From Corynebacterium kalidii (GTDB lineage: Bacteria; Actinomycetota; Actinomycetes; Mycobacteriales; Mycobacteriaceae), in contig NZ_JALIEA010000008.1 of assembly GCF_022869005.1 (NCBI RefSeq), forward strand, positions 1 through 64,000: 64,000 nt of DNA, read 5' to 3'. This document shows positions 50,977-59,919 of the stretch, one piece after another. The notes beneath the pieces are model-generated. The model did not search any database and was not told the origin of the DNA. It worked only from the letters and a program-made list of their open reading frames with translations. Every line of letters begins with the position of its first letter. Within the stretch, counting starts at the first letter, position 1. Made by a program: the position numbers and the translations under genes.

Positions 50977-51993
50977 ATGGCACTGTGGAAGAGAAAGTCC
51001 AGGGACAACCGACAGGCACAGCAGGCGGCCCCGACGTCGGCATCGCAGATCCCGCAGCGTCGGCAGCCGGCCCCGGCGGACGCGGTGTTCGCCCTGCCGG
51101 TGCCCGGTCACGACGACATCACCGTCACCGTCTCCGCGACGGTGGGTGCGGCACCCGGGCGTGGTGAACCGCCGATCCTGATCGCCCGGGCGCAGTGGGA
51201 CGGTGTGCTCGACGGGGAGGACCCGTTCGGGGTGGCACTGTCGGTGACGTTGTTTAACGCGGCGAATGCGGCACCTCGGTTGCAGCTCTACCGTGACGGG
51301 GCCGGGCACACGCGCATGGCGTTGGACACCGTACTCGCTGGTTTCGGCGGGTTCACCGAGGAACAGATCACTGACTGGGCGCCGATGGCTGCCGGGCTGG
51401 GGGAGCAGCTGGCCGAGATCGTCGGGCAGACGTGGCCGCACGCCCCACGGACCGCCCACCCGGACACGGATGCGGCCGGCGCTGCCGGCGACCCGGTGGA
51501 ACCGTCGTCCCTGGCGGGCAGGCTCATCGACGTCGTCGGGGCGCAGCTGCCGGCGTCCCAGGCGACGCCGGTGACCCCGGAGCGGCTCACTGCGCTGCTG
51601 TTCGGGCCAGGTACAGAGGACCGGGTGCTGGAGGACGGTGACGGCAGCAGGCGGGTGGGGTTCCACTGGAACGGCTACGACATCGACGTGACGGTCGTGC
51701 ACGACCTGGTGCTGGTCGACACCGGGGTGTACATCGGTGGGCTGGATCGGCCGGAGTTGGAGTCGCTGGCCTCTGCGGTGGCTGCGCACAACGACAACGT
51801 CACCGGGACGACGGCGGCGCTGGTGAACCTGGGCAGTCGTGAGGAACCGGACTGGGTGGTGCGGGCGTTGATCCACCGCCCGGCCAGCGCGATGGGGGAC
51901 GACCAGCTGGAGTTGACGGTGATGAGCAGTGCGGCGATGGTGTCCAAGACCGTCGCCGATCTCCTGGGGCGGGCCGCACCCGGGGGAATATAG
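50977..51993 (+). CDS. YbjN-like domain protein, copy 2
   Basis: Protein of 338 residues with the same layout as the 363-residue protein at 48942. It has a basic and flexible N-terminus, WDGVLDGEDPFGVALSVTLFN near 75, WAPMAAGLGEQLAEIVGQTWPHAP near 133 and TPVTPERLTALLFG near 193. The C-terminal half contains GGLDRPELESLASAVAAHN near 255. It has no membrane segment. A paralog relationship with the first copy is visible in the matching order of motifs. The role is unknown; its operon with a lipoprotein and its location next to a toxin island suggest a part in cell-surface or toxin biology (inference). Confidence 0.68.
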   Translation: MALWKRKSRDNRQAQQAAPTSASQIPQRRQPAPADAVFALPVPGHDDITVTVSATVGAAPGRGEPPILIARAQWDGVLDGEDPFGVALSVTLFNAANAAPRLQLYRDGAGHTRMALDTVLAGFGGFTEEQITDWAPMAAGLGEQLAEIVGQTWPHAPRTAHPDTDAAGAAGDPVEPSSLAGRLIDVVGAQLPASQATPVTPERLTALLFGPGTEDRVLEDGDGSRRVGFHWNGYDIDVTVVHDLVLVDTGVYIGGLDRPELESLASAVAAHNDNVTGTTAALVNLGSREEPDWVVRALIHRPASAMGDDQLELTVMSSAAMVSKTVADLLGRAAPGGI

Positions 51994-52136
51994 CCCGCTG
52001 TTGTATCTGTCGGACGGGCGACTAGAGTTTCACGGGTCCCACAACTGAACCGATGACGTCACCGGCGCCGGGTCCGCGACGATGAGTCCGCGACAATGAC
52101 CTGGCGCCGTCACGTCCGTGAAAGCGAGCCGACGAC

Positions 52137-54140
52137 ATGGCCGACAACAAACCTGCGTCCCCGATCCGCGAGCTCACCGTCCGCGCGGTCGTCCTCGGTG
52201 GTCTGATCACCCTGGTCTTCACCGCGGCGAACGTCTACCTGGGGCTGAAGGTCGGACTGACCTTCGCCACCTCCATCCCGGCCGCGGTGATCTCGATGGC
52301 GGTGCTGCGCCGCCTGCAGAACCACAGCATCACCGAGAACAACATCGTGCAGACCATCGCGTCCGCCGCCGGCACCCTGTCGGCGATCATCTTCGTGCTG
52401 CCCGGTCTGATCATGATCGGCTGGTGGACCGGCTTCCCCTACTGGACCACCATGCTGGTCTGCCTCATCGGCGGCGTCCTCGGCGTGCTGTACTCCATCC
52501 CGCTGCGACGCGCACTGGTGACCGGCTCGGACCTGCCGTTCCCCGAGGGCGTGGCCGCCGCCGAGGTGCTCAAGGTCGGTGAGGACGACTCCTCCGACCC
52601 CGACAACCGCAGCAACCGCGACGGCCTGCGCGCCATCATCGTCGGCGGTCTCGCCTCGGCCGGCATGTCACTGCTCTCGGCGCTGAAGGTCACCACCTCT
52701 GAGCTGGCCGCCACGTTCCGCGTCGGCGCCGGCGGCACCATGGTCGGTTCCAGCCTGTCGCTGGCGCTGATCGGCGTCGGCCACCTCGTGGGTCCCACGG
52801 TGGGTGTGGCGATGATCGTCGGCCTTCTGATCTCCTTCGGTGTGCTGCTGCCGGTCTTCACCGGCGGGGAACTGCCCGTGGTCGGCGACATCTCCGAGGC
52901 CGTCTCCGCGACCTTCGCCAGCGACGTGCGGTTCGTCGGTGCCGGGGCGATGGCCGTCGCCGCGGTGTGGACGCTGCTGAAGATCATCGGCCCGGTGGTC
53001 CGGGGCATCGCCGCGTCGCTGGCGGCGTCACGGGCACGGAAGCAGGGCGAGCAGGTCGCGCTCACCGAGCGGGACATCCCGATGAAGGTTCTGGTCATCG
53101 GGGTCCTGGTGCTCATGCTGCCGATCGGGTGGCTGCTGTGGTCCTTCCTCAGCGGCACCGGTGTCAGCCACCACACCGGGTCGCTGATCACCCTGAGCAT
53201 CCTGTTCGTCCTGCTGCTCGGTCTGGTCATCGCGGCGGTGTGCGGTTACATGGCCGGTCTGATCGGCTCCTCCAACAGCCCGATCTCCGGCGTCGGCGTC
53301 ATCGCGGTGCTGCTGGCGGCCCTGCTGATCAAGCTGGTCACCGGTAACGACGACGGTGGTCACCCCACCGCCCTGGTCGCCTACACCCTGTTCACCGCCA
53401 CGGTCGTCTTCGGCGTCGCCACGATCTCGAACGATAACCTCCAGGACCTCAAGACCGGTCAGCTCGTCGGCGCGACCCCGTGGAAGCAGCAGACGGCGTT
53501 GATCATCGGTGTCGTCTTCGGGTCGCTGATCATCCCGCCGGTGATGGGGCTGATGGCCAGCGCCTTCGGTTTCGCCGGCACCCCGGGCGCCGGTCCGGAC
53601 GCCCTGGCGGCACCGCAGGCGGGCCTGCTGTCCTCGGTGGCAGAGGGTATCTTCGGCGACTCCCTCGACTGGGGTCTGATCGGGCTCGGCGCGCTGATCG
53701 GCATCGGCGTGATCGTCGTCGACGAGGTGGTCCGCCGGATGTCGGGGAAGCGGTTCGGCCTGCCGCCGCTGGCGGTGGGCATGGGCATGTACCTGCCGAT
53801 CAGCCTCACGCTGATCATCCCCGTGGGCGCCTTCCTCGGCTGGTTCTACAACCGGTGGGCCGACCGCCGCGCGAACGCGGTGACGGCGAAGCGGCTGGGT
53901 GTGCTCGGTGCCACGGGCCTGATCGTCGGCGAGAGCCTCTTCGGTGTGCTCAACGCGGGCATCATCGCCGGTACCGGCGACTCCGAGGCGTTGGCGATCA
54001 TGCCCGAGGGTTGGACCGGGGCGTCGCAGTGGCTCGGTGCGCTGGTCTTCGTGGGCATCATCCTGGGTGTGTACCGGTGGACGCAGCAGCGCTCGACCCG
54101 GTCGGGGCAGGCCAGCGGGGACCACGCCACGGCAATGTAG
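52137..54140 (+). CDS. OPT-family oligopeptide transporter
   Basis: Membrane protein of 667 residues with 14 or more hydrophobic segments. Family features include VYLGLKVGLTFATSIPAAVISM near 33-54, the ENNIVQTIASAAGT motif near 68-81, PFPEGVAAAEVLK near 134-146, LIGSSNSPISGVGV near 378 and GMGMYLPISLT near 547. OPT transporters import peptides or metal-chelate complexes using the proton gradient. It is a single gene with no coupled neighbour. Its stop codon overlaps the first bases of the RosR-like operator of the next gene. Confidence 0.92.
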   Translation: MADNKPASPIRELTVRAVVLGGLITLVFTAANVYLGLKVGLTFATSIPAAVISMAVLRRLQNHSITENNIVQTIASAAGTLSAIIFVLPGLIMIGWWTGFPYWTTMLVCLIGGVLGVLYSIPLRRALVTGSDLPFPEGVAAAEVLKVGEDDSSDPDNRSNRDGLRAIIVGGLASAGMSLLSALKVTTSELAATFRVGAGGTMVGSSLSLALIGVGHLVGPTVGVAMIVGLLISFGVLLPVFTGGELPVVGDISEAVSATFASDVRFVGAGAMAVAAVWTLLKIIGPVVRGIAASLAASRARKQGEQVALTERDIPMKVLVIGVLVLMLPIGWLLWSFLSGTGVSHHTGSLITLSILFVLLLGLVIAAVCGYMAGLIGSSNSPISGVGVIAVLLAALLIKLVTGNDDGGHPTALVAYTLFTATVVFGVATISNDNLQDLKTGQLVGATPWKQQTALIIGVVFGSLIIPPVMGLMASAFGFAGTPGAGPDALAAPQAGLLSSVAEGIFGDSLDWGLIGLGALIGIGVIVVDEVVRRMSGKRFGLPPLAVGMGMYLPISLTLIIPVGAFLGWFYNRWADRRANAVTAKRLGVLGATGLIVGESLFGVLNAGIIAGTGDSEALAIMPEGWTGASQWLGALVFVGIILGVYRWTQQRSTRSGQASGDHATAM

Positions 54141-54155
54141 TTGACATGTCAACTA
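54138..54155. promoter_or_regulatory. RosR-like operator (TAGTTGACATGTCAACTA), perfect palindrome
   Basis: A perfect 18-bp palindrome, matching the RosR consensus as recalled at 17 of 18 positions. A TATAAT hexamer follows at 54176-54181. The site lies 60 bases before the FMN reductase ATG and overlaps the stop codon of the transporter gene. A TTGACA lies inside it but is too far from TATAAT to act as -35. Binding here should block the promoter. Confidence 0.72.
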
Positions 54156-54214
54156 TGGTATCGTCGGGCTGGCAATATAATCGCTGACTCCACCATCCCC
54201 CAAGGAGCACAACC

Positions 54215-54790
54215 ATGACCAGCATCGGCATCATCGCAGGATCCACCCGTCCCGGCGCCTTCAACCCCCAGGTCGTCGCCTGGGTCAAGGAGCAGCTCGA
54301 CGCCGCCGACGTCGACAGCACGGTCATCGACTTCGCCGACTACAACCTCCCCGTCCTCGACGAGGAGATCCCCGGCGGTGCGCACCGCTACGCCAACGAG
54401 CACACCAAGGCCTGGGGCGCGGCGCTGGAACCGTTCGACGGCTACATCGTGGTCACCCCGGAGTACAACCACAGCGTGCCCGGCCCGCTGAAGAACGCGA
54501 TCGACTTCGTCGGCTCCGAGTTCGCCCACAAGCCGGTCGCCTTCGTCTCCTACGGCGCCGACAAAGGTGTGCGCGCCGTCGAGGCATGGCGGTCGGTGTT
54601 CGCCAACTTCCGCGCGGCGACGGTCCGCGACATCGCCGCGTTCTCGATCTTCACCGACGTGGAGGACGGCGTGTTCGCCCCGCAGGAGACCTCCACGGCC
54701 CCCTTCGCCGGGCTCCTGCGGGACCTGCTGGCCTGGGCCGAGGGGTTCGCCGTCGTCCGCGACCGCCTCTCGGCTACAGCGCGCAGCTGA
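54215..54790 (+). CDS. NAD(P)H-dependent FMN reductase
   Basis: Flavodoxin-fold enzyme of 191 residues. The phosphate loop GSTRPGAF lies near 9-16, and PEYNHSVPGPLKNAIDF near 90-106 is the typical FMN-binding and dimer segment of the NADPH-dependent FMN reductase family. It makes reduced flavin or reduces quinones and azo compounds. AAGGAG stands 9 bases before the ATG. The RosR-like palindrome just upstream fits the control of FMN reductase genes by RosR in C. glutamicum. The 3' end overlaps the convergent acyltransferase gene by 17 bases. Confidence 0.9.
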   Translation: MTSIGIIAGSTRPGAFNPQVVAWVKEQLDAADVDSTVIDFADYNLPVLDEEIPGGAHRYANEHTKAWGAALEPFDGYIVVTPEYNHSVPGPLKNAIDFVGSEFAHKPVAFVSYGADKGVRAVEAWRSVFANFRAATVRDIAAFSIFTDVEDGVFAPQETSTAPFAGLLRDLLAWAEGFAVVRDRLSATARS

Positions 54791-57107
54791 TCGAGGGGTC
54801 CTTCTTGCCCGCGGCGGCCTGCCGCAGGCCGTCCTCCACGGCGTCGGCGTAGTAGCCCTGGCCGATGTCGTTGGGGTGGACGCCGTCGCCGATCAGGGCG
54901 TCCGGGTGCTCCAGCGCCAACTGGCACCACGGTGCCAGGTAGACGTCCGGGTGGGCCGCGGCGTAGTCGAGTGCCTGCTGCGCGGCGGGGGCGATCCCCT
55001 CCACGTAGCCGTAGGGCACCACCAGGATGATCTTGTGGCCTGGGCCGATGGTCTCGACGATCCGGTCGAGCTGCCCCTCGAAAGCCTGGCCGTTCGTGCC
55101 GAATCCCAGCACCACGTACTCGCCCAGCGTCCCGTTCGCCGCCATCGCGCCGATCGGCTCCTCGCCCCCGGTGTAGTGGCGGGACGTCTCGGCGTCGATG
55201 CTGATCCCCGGGAACCGCTGCTGCAGGGCCAGGGTGGACGCCAGCATCACCGAGTCGCCGACTGCGGTGATCTCGTCGCCGGACGGCAGGCCGGGTGCGG
55301 CCGCACCCGGGGCAGGGGCATCGTCCTGCCGGGCGGCGGCGTCGTCCTGCAGGGCGGCCATCTCCTCGAGCTGGAGCTCCAGCTCCGACTTCTCCGGGCT
55401 CTGCCCCAGGGCGGAGCCCGCGAACAGGGTGACCACCAGGACCGCGCCCGGGACCGCCAGCAGCTTCGTGGTTCCCAGCGACTGCAGCGTCCGGCGGTAG
55501 CCGTGACGGCGCAGCGGCGTCTCCACCCACCGGTAGGACGCCTCGCTGAGCACCAGGCTCACCACCGTCGCGACGAGGCCGACGGCCCAGTCCGGGACGT
55601 CCGACCCTGGCTCCTGCATCAGCGCCCGGGCGAAGACGACCACCGGCCAGTGCCACAGGTACAGGCTGAAGGACCGCTCCCCGAACCAGCGCAGCGGACG
55701 CCACCGCAGCAGCCCCGCCACCGGCCCCGCCTCCCTGAGCGACGTGGCGATCAGCGCCACGGACAGCAGCGAGGCCAGGAACAACCCGCCGCGGTAGGTC
55801 AGCGGGTCGGTGTCGGGCAACGTGAGGAACATGACGGCCAACGCCACCAGGGCCACCGTCCCGCCGACCCACGCCAGGGCCGCGGACCGGCGCGACGCAC
55901 CCACGGGGGAGAACGCCGGCCAGGAATCCGCGGATGACGCCCCGGCCGACGTCGCCACCAGCGCCAGGACCACGCCGGCGAGCATGCCGAAGGCGTGGGT
56001 GTCCGTCCCGAAGTACACCCGGGACGGGTCGGTGTCCGGATCGTGCAGCACGATCATCGCCACCAGGGACGCGACACCCAACCCCGTGGCCACGACCGTC
56101 GCGACACGGAACGGCCCCGCCGTGCGTCCGATGCGGTTCCGACGGCGCACCTGCCGCGCGAACCACAGGCACGCCAGCAGCAGCAACGGCCACAGGACGT
56201 AGAACTGCTCCTCGATCGCCAGGGACCAGTAGTGCATGAAGATCTGCGGCGTGGTGTCGGCGAAATAGCTGTTCGACTGGGCGATCTGCACCCAGTTGTT
56301 CACCGAGAACAGCGACCCGAGGAACTGCGGCACCAGCGCCACCGTCACGTCCCCGCCGATGACCCCCGCCACCGCCGTGGAGACCAGCAGGACCGTGACG
56401 GCCGCCGGCAGGATCCGTCGGGCACGCCGCCGCCAGAACTCCTTGAGGTTGATACGGCCAGTCGCACCGATCTCACGCACCAGCAGGGAGGTGATGAGGA
56501 ACCCGGAGAGGACGAAGAACACGTTCACCCCGAGGAAACCGCCCGGGAGCACGTCGCCGAAGAAGTGGTACACCACCACGGCCAGCACGGCGATGCCGCG
56601 CAGGCCGTCGAGCCCGGGGACGCGCCGGATACGTCCCGGCTTCAGGACCGGGGTGGACGGCGCCGGGGCCGGCGGTGGTGTGATCGTCGCTGCCCGGGCC
56701 GGTGTGGGGGCGGCTGCCGGTGCGGGTGCAGGCGCAGGGGCGGCTGCCGGTGCGGGGGCAGGCTCGCGGACGGGCTCGGGGGCCTGGTCGGGTTCCTGTT
56801 CGACGTCAGGTTCCGGGGCCACCGTGGTGCCGAGGTCGGACTCCACCGTCGCCGACCCCCCGGCGGCGTTGCCCGGTGCCGGCGGCGGGCCGGTCGGAGC
56901 GGCGAGCACGATGGGCTCGGCGGGCTCGGCAGGCTCGGCGGGCTCGGCGGGCTCGGCGGGCTCGGCGGCTCGAGGCGGCAAAGGAGTCCGCGTGATCCCG
57001 GGTGCAGGGGGTGCGCCACCCGGGGCGGTGAGGACGATGGACGGGCGGGAACTGGTGGCCATGGGCGTGACGGGAGGACTCTCAGAGGACGACAGTGGTG
57101 AAACCAT
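54774..57107 (-). CDS. OafA/YrhL-type membrane acyltransferase with C-terminal SGNH domain
   Basis: Large protein of about 777 residues. Residues 15-155 are a disordered, Pro/Ala/Glu-rich cytoplasmic tail, partly a Pro-Ala-Glu repeat from a 9-bp DNA repeat. Residues 160-510 are the acyltransferase 3 membrane domain with PGLDGLRGIAVLAVVVYHF, EFWRRRARRILPA and HYWSLAIEEQFYVLWPL. Residues about 590-777 are an SGNH-type domain with VGDSVMLAS near 604 and DGVHPNDIG near 740. Such proteins move acyl groups across the membrane and onto surface sugars. The start is uncertain: ATG 57107 or 57062 lies in a low-complexity region. Confidence 0.85.
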   Translation of the reverse strand: MVSPLSSSESPPVTPMATSSRPSIVLTAPGGAPPAPGITRTPLPPRAAEPAEPAEPAEPAEPAEPIVLAAPTGPPPAPGNAAGGSATVESDLGTTVAPEPDVEQEPDQAPEPVREPAPAPAAAPAPAPAPAAAPTPARAATITPPPAPAPSTPVLKPGRIRRVPGLDGLRGIAVLAVVVYHFFGDVLPGGFLGVNVFFVLSGFLITSLLVREIGATGRINLKEFWRRRARRILPAAVTVLLVSTAVAGVIGGDVTVALVPQFLGSLFSVNNWVQIAQSNSYFADTTPQIFMHYWSLAIEEQFYVLWPLLLLACLWFARQVRRRNRIGRTAGPFRVATVVATGLGVASLVAMIVLHDPDTDPSRVYFGTDTHAFGMLAGVVLALVATSAGASSADSWPAFSPVGASRRSAALAWVGGTVALVALAVMFLTLPDTDPLTYRGGLFLASLLSVALIATSLREAGPVAGLLRWRPLRWFGERSFSLYLWHWPVVVFARALMQEPGSDVPDWAVGLVATVVSLVLSEASYRWVETPLRRHGYRRTLQSLGTTKLLAVPGAVLVVTLFAGSALGQSPEKSELELQLEEMAALQDDAAARQDDAPAPGAAAPGLPSGDEITAVGDSVMLASTLALQQRFPGISIDAETSRHYTGGEEPIGAMAANGTLGEYVVLGFGTNGQAFEGQLDRIVETIGPGHKIILVVPYGYVEGIAPAAQQALDYAAAHPDVYLAPWCQLALEHPDALIGDGVHPNDIGQGYYADAVEDGLRQAAAGKKDPSISCAL
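56914..56967. repeat. Six tandem copies of a 9-bp unit (GGCTCGGCG)
   Basis: Five identical units and one single-base variant in the 5' part of the acyltransferase gene, encoding a Pro-Ala-Glu repeat. Copy-number change would alter the tail by whole codons. Confidence 0.88.
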
Positions 57108-57212
57108 AACGGTAGCCGCGCCCCGTGCGCTGCCCCAAAGCACGCGGGGAATGCTCCCGGCACCCCCACCGCCGATCGGTCGCGACCTGCGGATTGTTAA
57201 TTTAGGCACCCT

Positions 57213-57259
57213 CTAATCTCACAAGGATTCGGCAGAAGCGGGGAACCTTGTGAGATTAG
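57213..57259. promoter_or_regulatory. Large perfect inverted repeat upstream of deoC
   Basis: Perfect 14-bp arms CTAATCTCACAAGG (57213-57226) and CCTTGTGAGATTAG (57246-57259) with a 19-base centre. It lies 39 bases before deoC and about 105 before the likely acyltransferase start, in a divergent control region. It could be a pair of operators for one regulator or an RNA hairpin. Confidence 0.6.
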
Positions 57260-57298
57260 GGGGACAGGGGGCGGGGCCCGGCCGGTAGGCTGCAGACC

Positions 57299-57955
57299 AT
57301 GCAGCGCACCGAACTCGCCCGCCTGATCGACCACACACTGCTCACGCCGCAGGCCACGTCCGCCGACGTGGCTGCACTCGCCGCGGAGGCCGGCGAGCTG
57401 GGGGTCTACGCGATCTGCGTGTCGCCGTCCCAGCTGCCGGTGGCCGCACCCACGGGTGTGCAGGTCGCGACGGTGGTCGGTTTCCCGTCGGGCGCGGTGA
57501 AGCCCGGGGTGAAGGCGGCCGAGGCGGCCCGGGCCGTGGCGGACGGTGCCGCGGAGGTCGACATGGTCATCAATCTCGCCCTGGTGAAGGAAGGGCGGCT
57601 CGATGAGCTGACCAGGGAGATCGCGGGCGTCCGTGCCGAGGTCCCGGCACCGGCGGTGCTCAAGGTGATCATCGAGTCCGCCGCACTCGACGACGCGGAG
57701 ATCGTCGCCGCCTGCCGGTGTGCCGAGGAGGCCGGCGCGGACTTCGTGAAGACCTCCACCGGTTTCCATCCTGCCGGCGGGGCGTCGGTGGAGGCCGTGC
57801 GGCTGATGCACGAGACCGTCGGCGGACGGTTGGGTATCAAGGCGTCCGGCGGGATCCGGTCGCTCGAGACCGCCGAGGCGATGGTCGCCGACGGTGCCAC
57901 GCGACTGGGGATGTCGGCCTCGGCGGCGGTGCTGGACGAAGCGGGACTGTTCTGA
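57299..57955 (+). CDS. deoC: Deoxyribose-phosphate aldolase
   Basis: TIM-barrel class I aldolase of 218 residues. The Schiff-base lysine lies in DFVKTSTGF near 150, the second catalytic lysine in LGIKASGGI near 179, and the acid in [11 protein letters not shown] near 88-98. It splits 2-deoxyribose-5-phosphate to acetaldehyde and glyceraldehyde-3-phosphate in nucleoside breakdown. No other deo gene is adjacent. A long inverted repeat lies upstream and a hairpin follows the gene. Confidence 0.93.
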   Translation: MQRTELARLIDHTLLTPQATSADVAALAAEAGELGVYAICVSPSQLPVAAPTGVQVATVVGFPSGAVKPGVKAAEAARAVADGAAEVDMVINLALVKEGRLDELTREIAGVRAEVPAPAVLKVIIESAALDDAEIVAACRCAEEAGADFVKTSTGFHPAGGASVEAVRLMHETVGGRLGIKASGGIRSLETAEAMVADGATRLGMSASAAVLDEAGLF

Positions 57956-57971
57956 CCGCACACCCGGCAGG

Positions 57972-58020
57972 TTGAGTGCCCAGGTCATCGAATCGCCGGA
58001 TTCGTGACCTGTAGGCTCAA
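57972..58020 (+). terminator. Stem-loop after deoC
   Basis: The core AGGTCA-TC-GAATC / GATTC-G-TGACCT closes over GCCG. An outer TTGAG/CTCAA pair extends it. It lies 17 bases after the deoC stop, most likely as a terminator. No T-run is seen. Confidence 0.6.
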
Positions 58021-58161
58021 TCCGCCGCGCACCCCGTGCTCGCCGTCCGCCCCGTGCTCCTGTGCTCCCGGTCAGAACAACCCGGCCGCCCACGCCCGTC
58101 CCGGGCACTGCTAAACCTATGCTTCCTGGCAGGTCAGCGGTATTGTCTCTAGACTGTCCGG

Positions 58162-59919
58162 GTGCAATTACTCCGGCTCGTGGGCTTCTACGCCCGACAG
58201 TATCCGGGGCTGCTGACCGCAGTCCTCGTCCTCCAGACCGTCGCCACCTTCGCGACGCTCTACCTGCCCCGTCTCAACGCCGACATCATCGACAAGGGCG
58301 TGTCCCTCGGCGACGTCGGTTACATCTGGTCGACCGGCGGCGTCATGGTCGGCGTCGCGTTCGTGCAGGTCATCGCGGCCGTCGCGGCGACCTGGTGTGC
58401 CGCACGTCTGGCGATGTCGGTGGGGCGTGACATCCGTCGCGACGTGTACCGCAGCGTGGACCGGTTCAGCTCCCAGGACATGGGCACCTTCGGTGTGCCG
58501 ACGCTGATCACCCGCGGCACCAACGACGTGCAGCAGGTGCAGATGGTGTTCGTCATGTTCCTCAGCTTCATGGTGACCATGCCGATCATGTGCGTCGGCG
58601 GCATCGTCATGGCGCTGCGGGAGGACGCCGGCCTGTCGTGGCTGGTGTGGGTGTCGGTCGCGGTGCTGCTGGTGGTGGTCGGGGTGATGGTCGCCCGCCT
58701 GGTGCCGCTGTTCGGGTCGATGCAGGAACGGATCGACGCGATCAACGGTGTGATGCGTGAGCAGATCACCGGGATCAGGGTGATCCGTGCGTTCGTCCGC
58801 GAGAAGTTCGAGACGAGGCGGTTCGAGGACGCCAACCAGGCCGTGGCCTGGGTGTCCGAGCGCGTCGGCCGGGTGTTCGTGCTGATGGGGCCGGTGATCA
58901 TGCTGGTGCTGCATGCCGCGACGGCGGCGGTGCTGTGGTTCGGCGGCCACCGGGTCGCCGACGGGGCGATCGAGGTCGGGTCGTTGACGGCGTTCATGCA
59001 GTACCTGCTGCAGATCCTGGTGGCGGTGATGATGGCGTCGTTCATGGCGATGATGCTGCCGCGTGCGATCGTGTGCGCCGGGCGTATCCAGGACGTGCTG
59101 GGCCATGAGCCGTCCATCACGGAGCCGGAGGCGGATCCGTCGGTGGAGCCGGTGTCCCCGGCGCAGGCGCGTGGCGAGCTGGAGTTCCGGGACGTGTCGT
59201 TCACCTACCCGGGTGCGGACGCCCCGGTGCTGCACGACATCAGCTTCACCGTGCGTCCCGGGCAGACCACCGCGGTGATCGGTGCCACCGGTTCGGGTAA
59301 GAGCACGCTGGTCAACCTGATTCCCCGGTTGTTCGCGCCGACGTCCGGCGAGGTGTTCGTGGACGGGGTGCCGGTGGCGTCGATGCCGCGGGCGGACCTG
59401 GCCCGCTACGTTGGGCTGGTGCCGCAGAAGGCGTACCTGTTCTCCGGGACGGTGGCGTCCAACCTGCGTTTCGGGCGGACCGGGGCCACCGACGACGAGC
59501 TGTGGGAGGCGTTGCGCGTGGCGCAGGCCGACGGGTTCGTCCGTGAGCGTGGCGACGGTGACGCCTGCGGTCTGGCGTCGCCGGTCGCCCAGGGTGGTAC
59601 GGACGTCTCCGGTGGGCAGCGTCAGCGTCTGTGCATCGCCCGTGCGCTGGTCGCGGCCCCGAAGGTGTACGTCTTCGACGACTCGTTCTCCGCGTTGGAC
59701 GTGCGTACCGACGCGGCGTTGCGCGCTGCGCTGCACCCGATGACCCGCGATGCCGCGGTGGTCACGGTGGCGCAGCGGGTGTCGACGGTGCGTGGGGCCG
59801 ACCAGATCCTGGTGCTGGACGAGGGGCGCATCGTCGCCCGGGGAACCCATGACGAGCTGCTGGGGTCCAGCGCGACCTACCGGGAGATCGTCGAATCGCA
59901 GATGGAGGCACAGCGATGA
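58162..59919 (+). CDS. ABC exporter half with degenerate Walker B (heterodimer subunit 1)
   Basis: Fused membrane and ATPase protein of 585 residues, starting at GTG. Six helices span about 1-310. The nucleotide domain has Walker A GATGSGKST near 374, signature VSGGQRQR and Walker B VYVFDDSFSALD. The catalytic Glu after Walker B is replaced by Asp, as in the non-hydrolysing sites of heterodimeric exporters such as TM287/288. The partner gene overlaps its stop by four bases (ATGA). The pair may export lipids or drugs (inference). Confidence 0.9.
   Translation: MQLLRLVGFYARQYPGLLTAVLVLQTVATFATLYLPRLNADIIDKGVSLGDVGYIWSTGGVMVGVAFVQVIAAVAATWCAARLAMSVGRDIRRDVYRSVDRFSSQDMGTFGVPTLITRGTNDVQQVQMVFVMFLSFMVTMPIMCVGGIVMALREDAGLSWLVWVSVAVLLVVVGVMVARLVPLFGSMQERIDAINGVMREQITGIRVIRAFVREKFETRRFEDANQAVAWVSERVGRVFVLMGPVIMLVLHAATAAVLWFGGHRVADGAIEVGSLTAFMQYLLQILVAVMMASFMAMMLPRAIVCAGRIQDVLGHEPSITEPEADPSVEPVSPAQARGELEFRDVSFTYPGADAPVLHDISFTVRPGQTTAVIGATGSGKSTLVNLIPRLFAPTSGEVFVDGVPVASMPRADLARYVGLVPQKAYLFSGTVASNLRFGRTGATDDELWEALRVAQADGFVRERGDGDACGLASPVAQGGTDVSGGQRQRLCIARALVAAPKVYVFDDSFSALDVRTDAALRAALHPMTRDAAVVTVAQRVSTVRGADQILVLDEGRIVARGTHDELLGSSATYREIVESQMEAQR

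Noticed and set aside
57202-57216. TTAG...CTAA pair as a DtxR iron box
   Set aside because: The middle of the 19-bp consensus is not matched, and the genes beside it have no clear link to iron.
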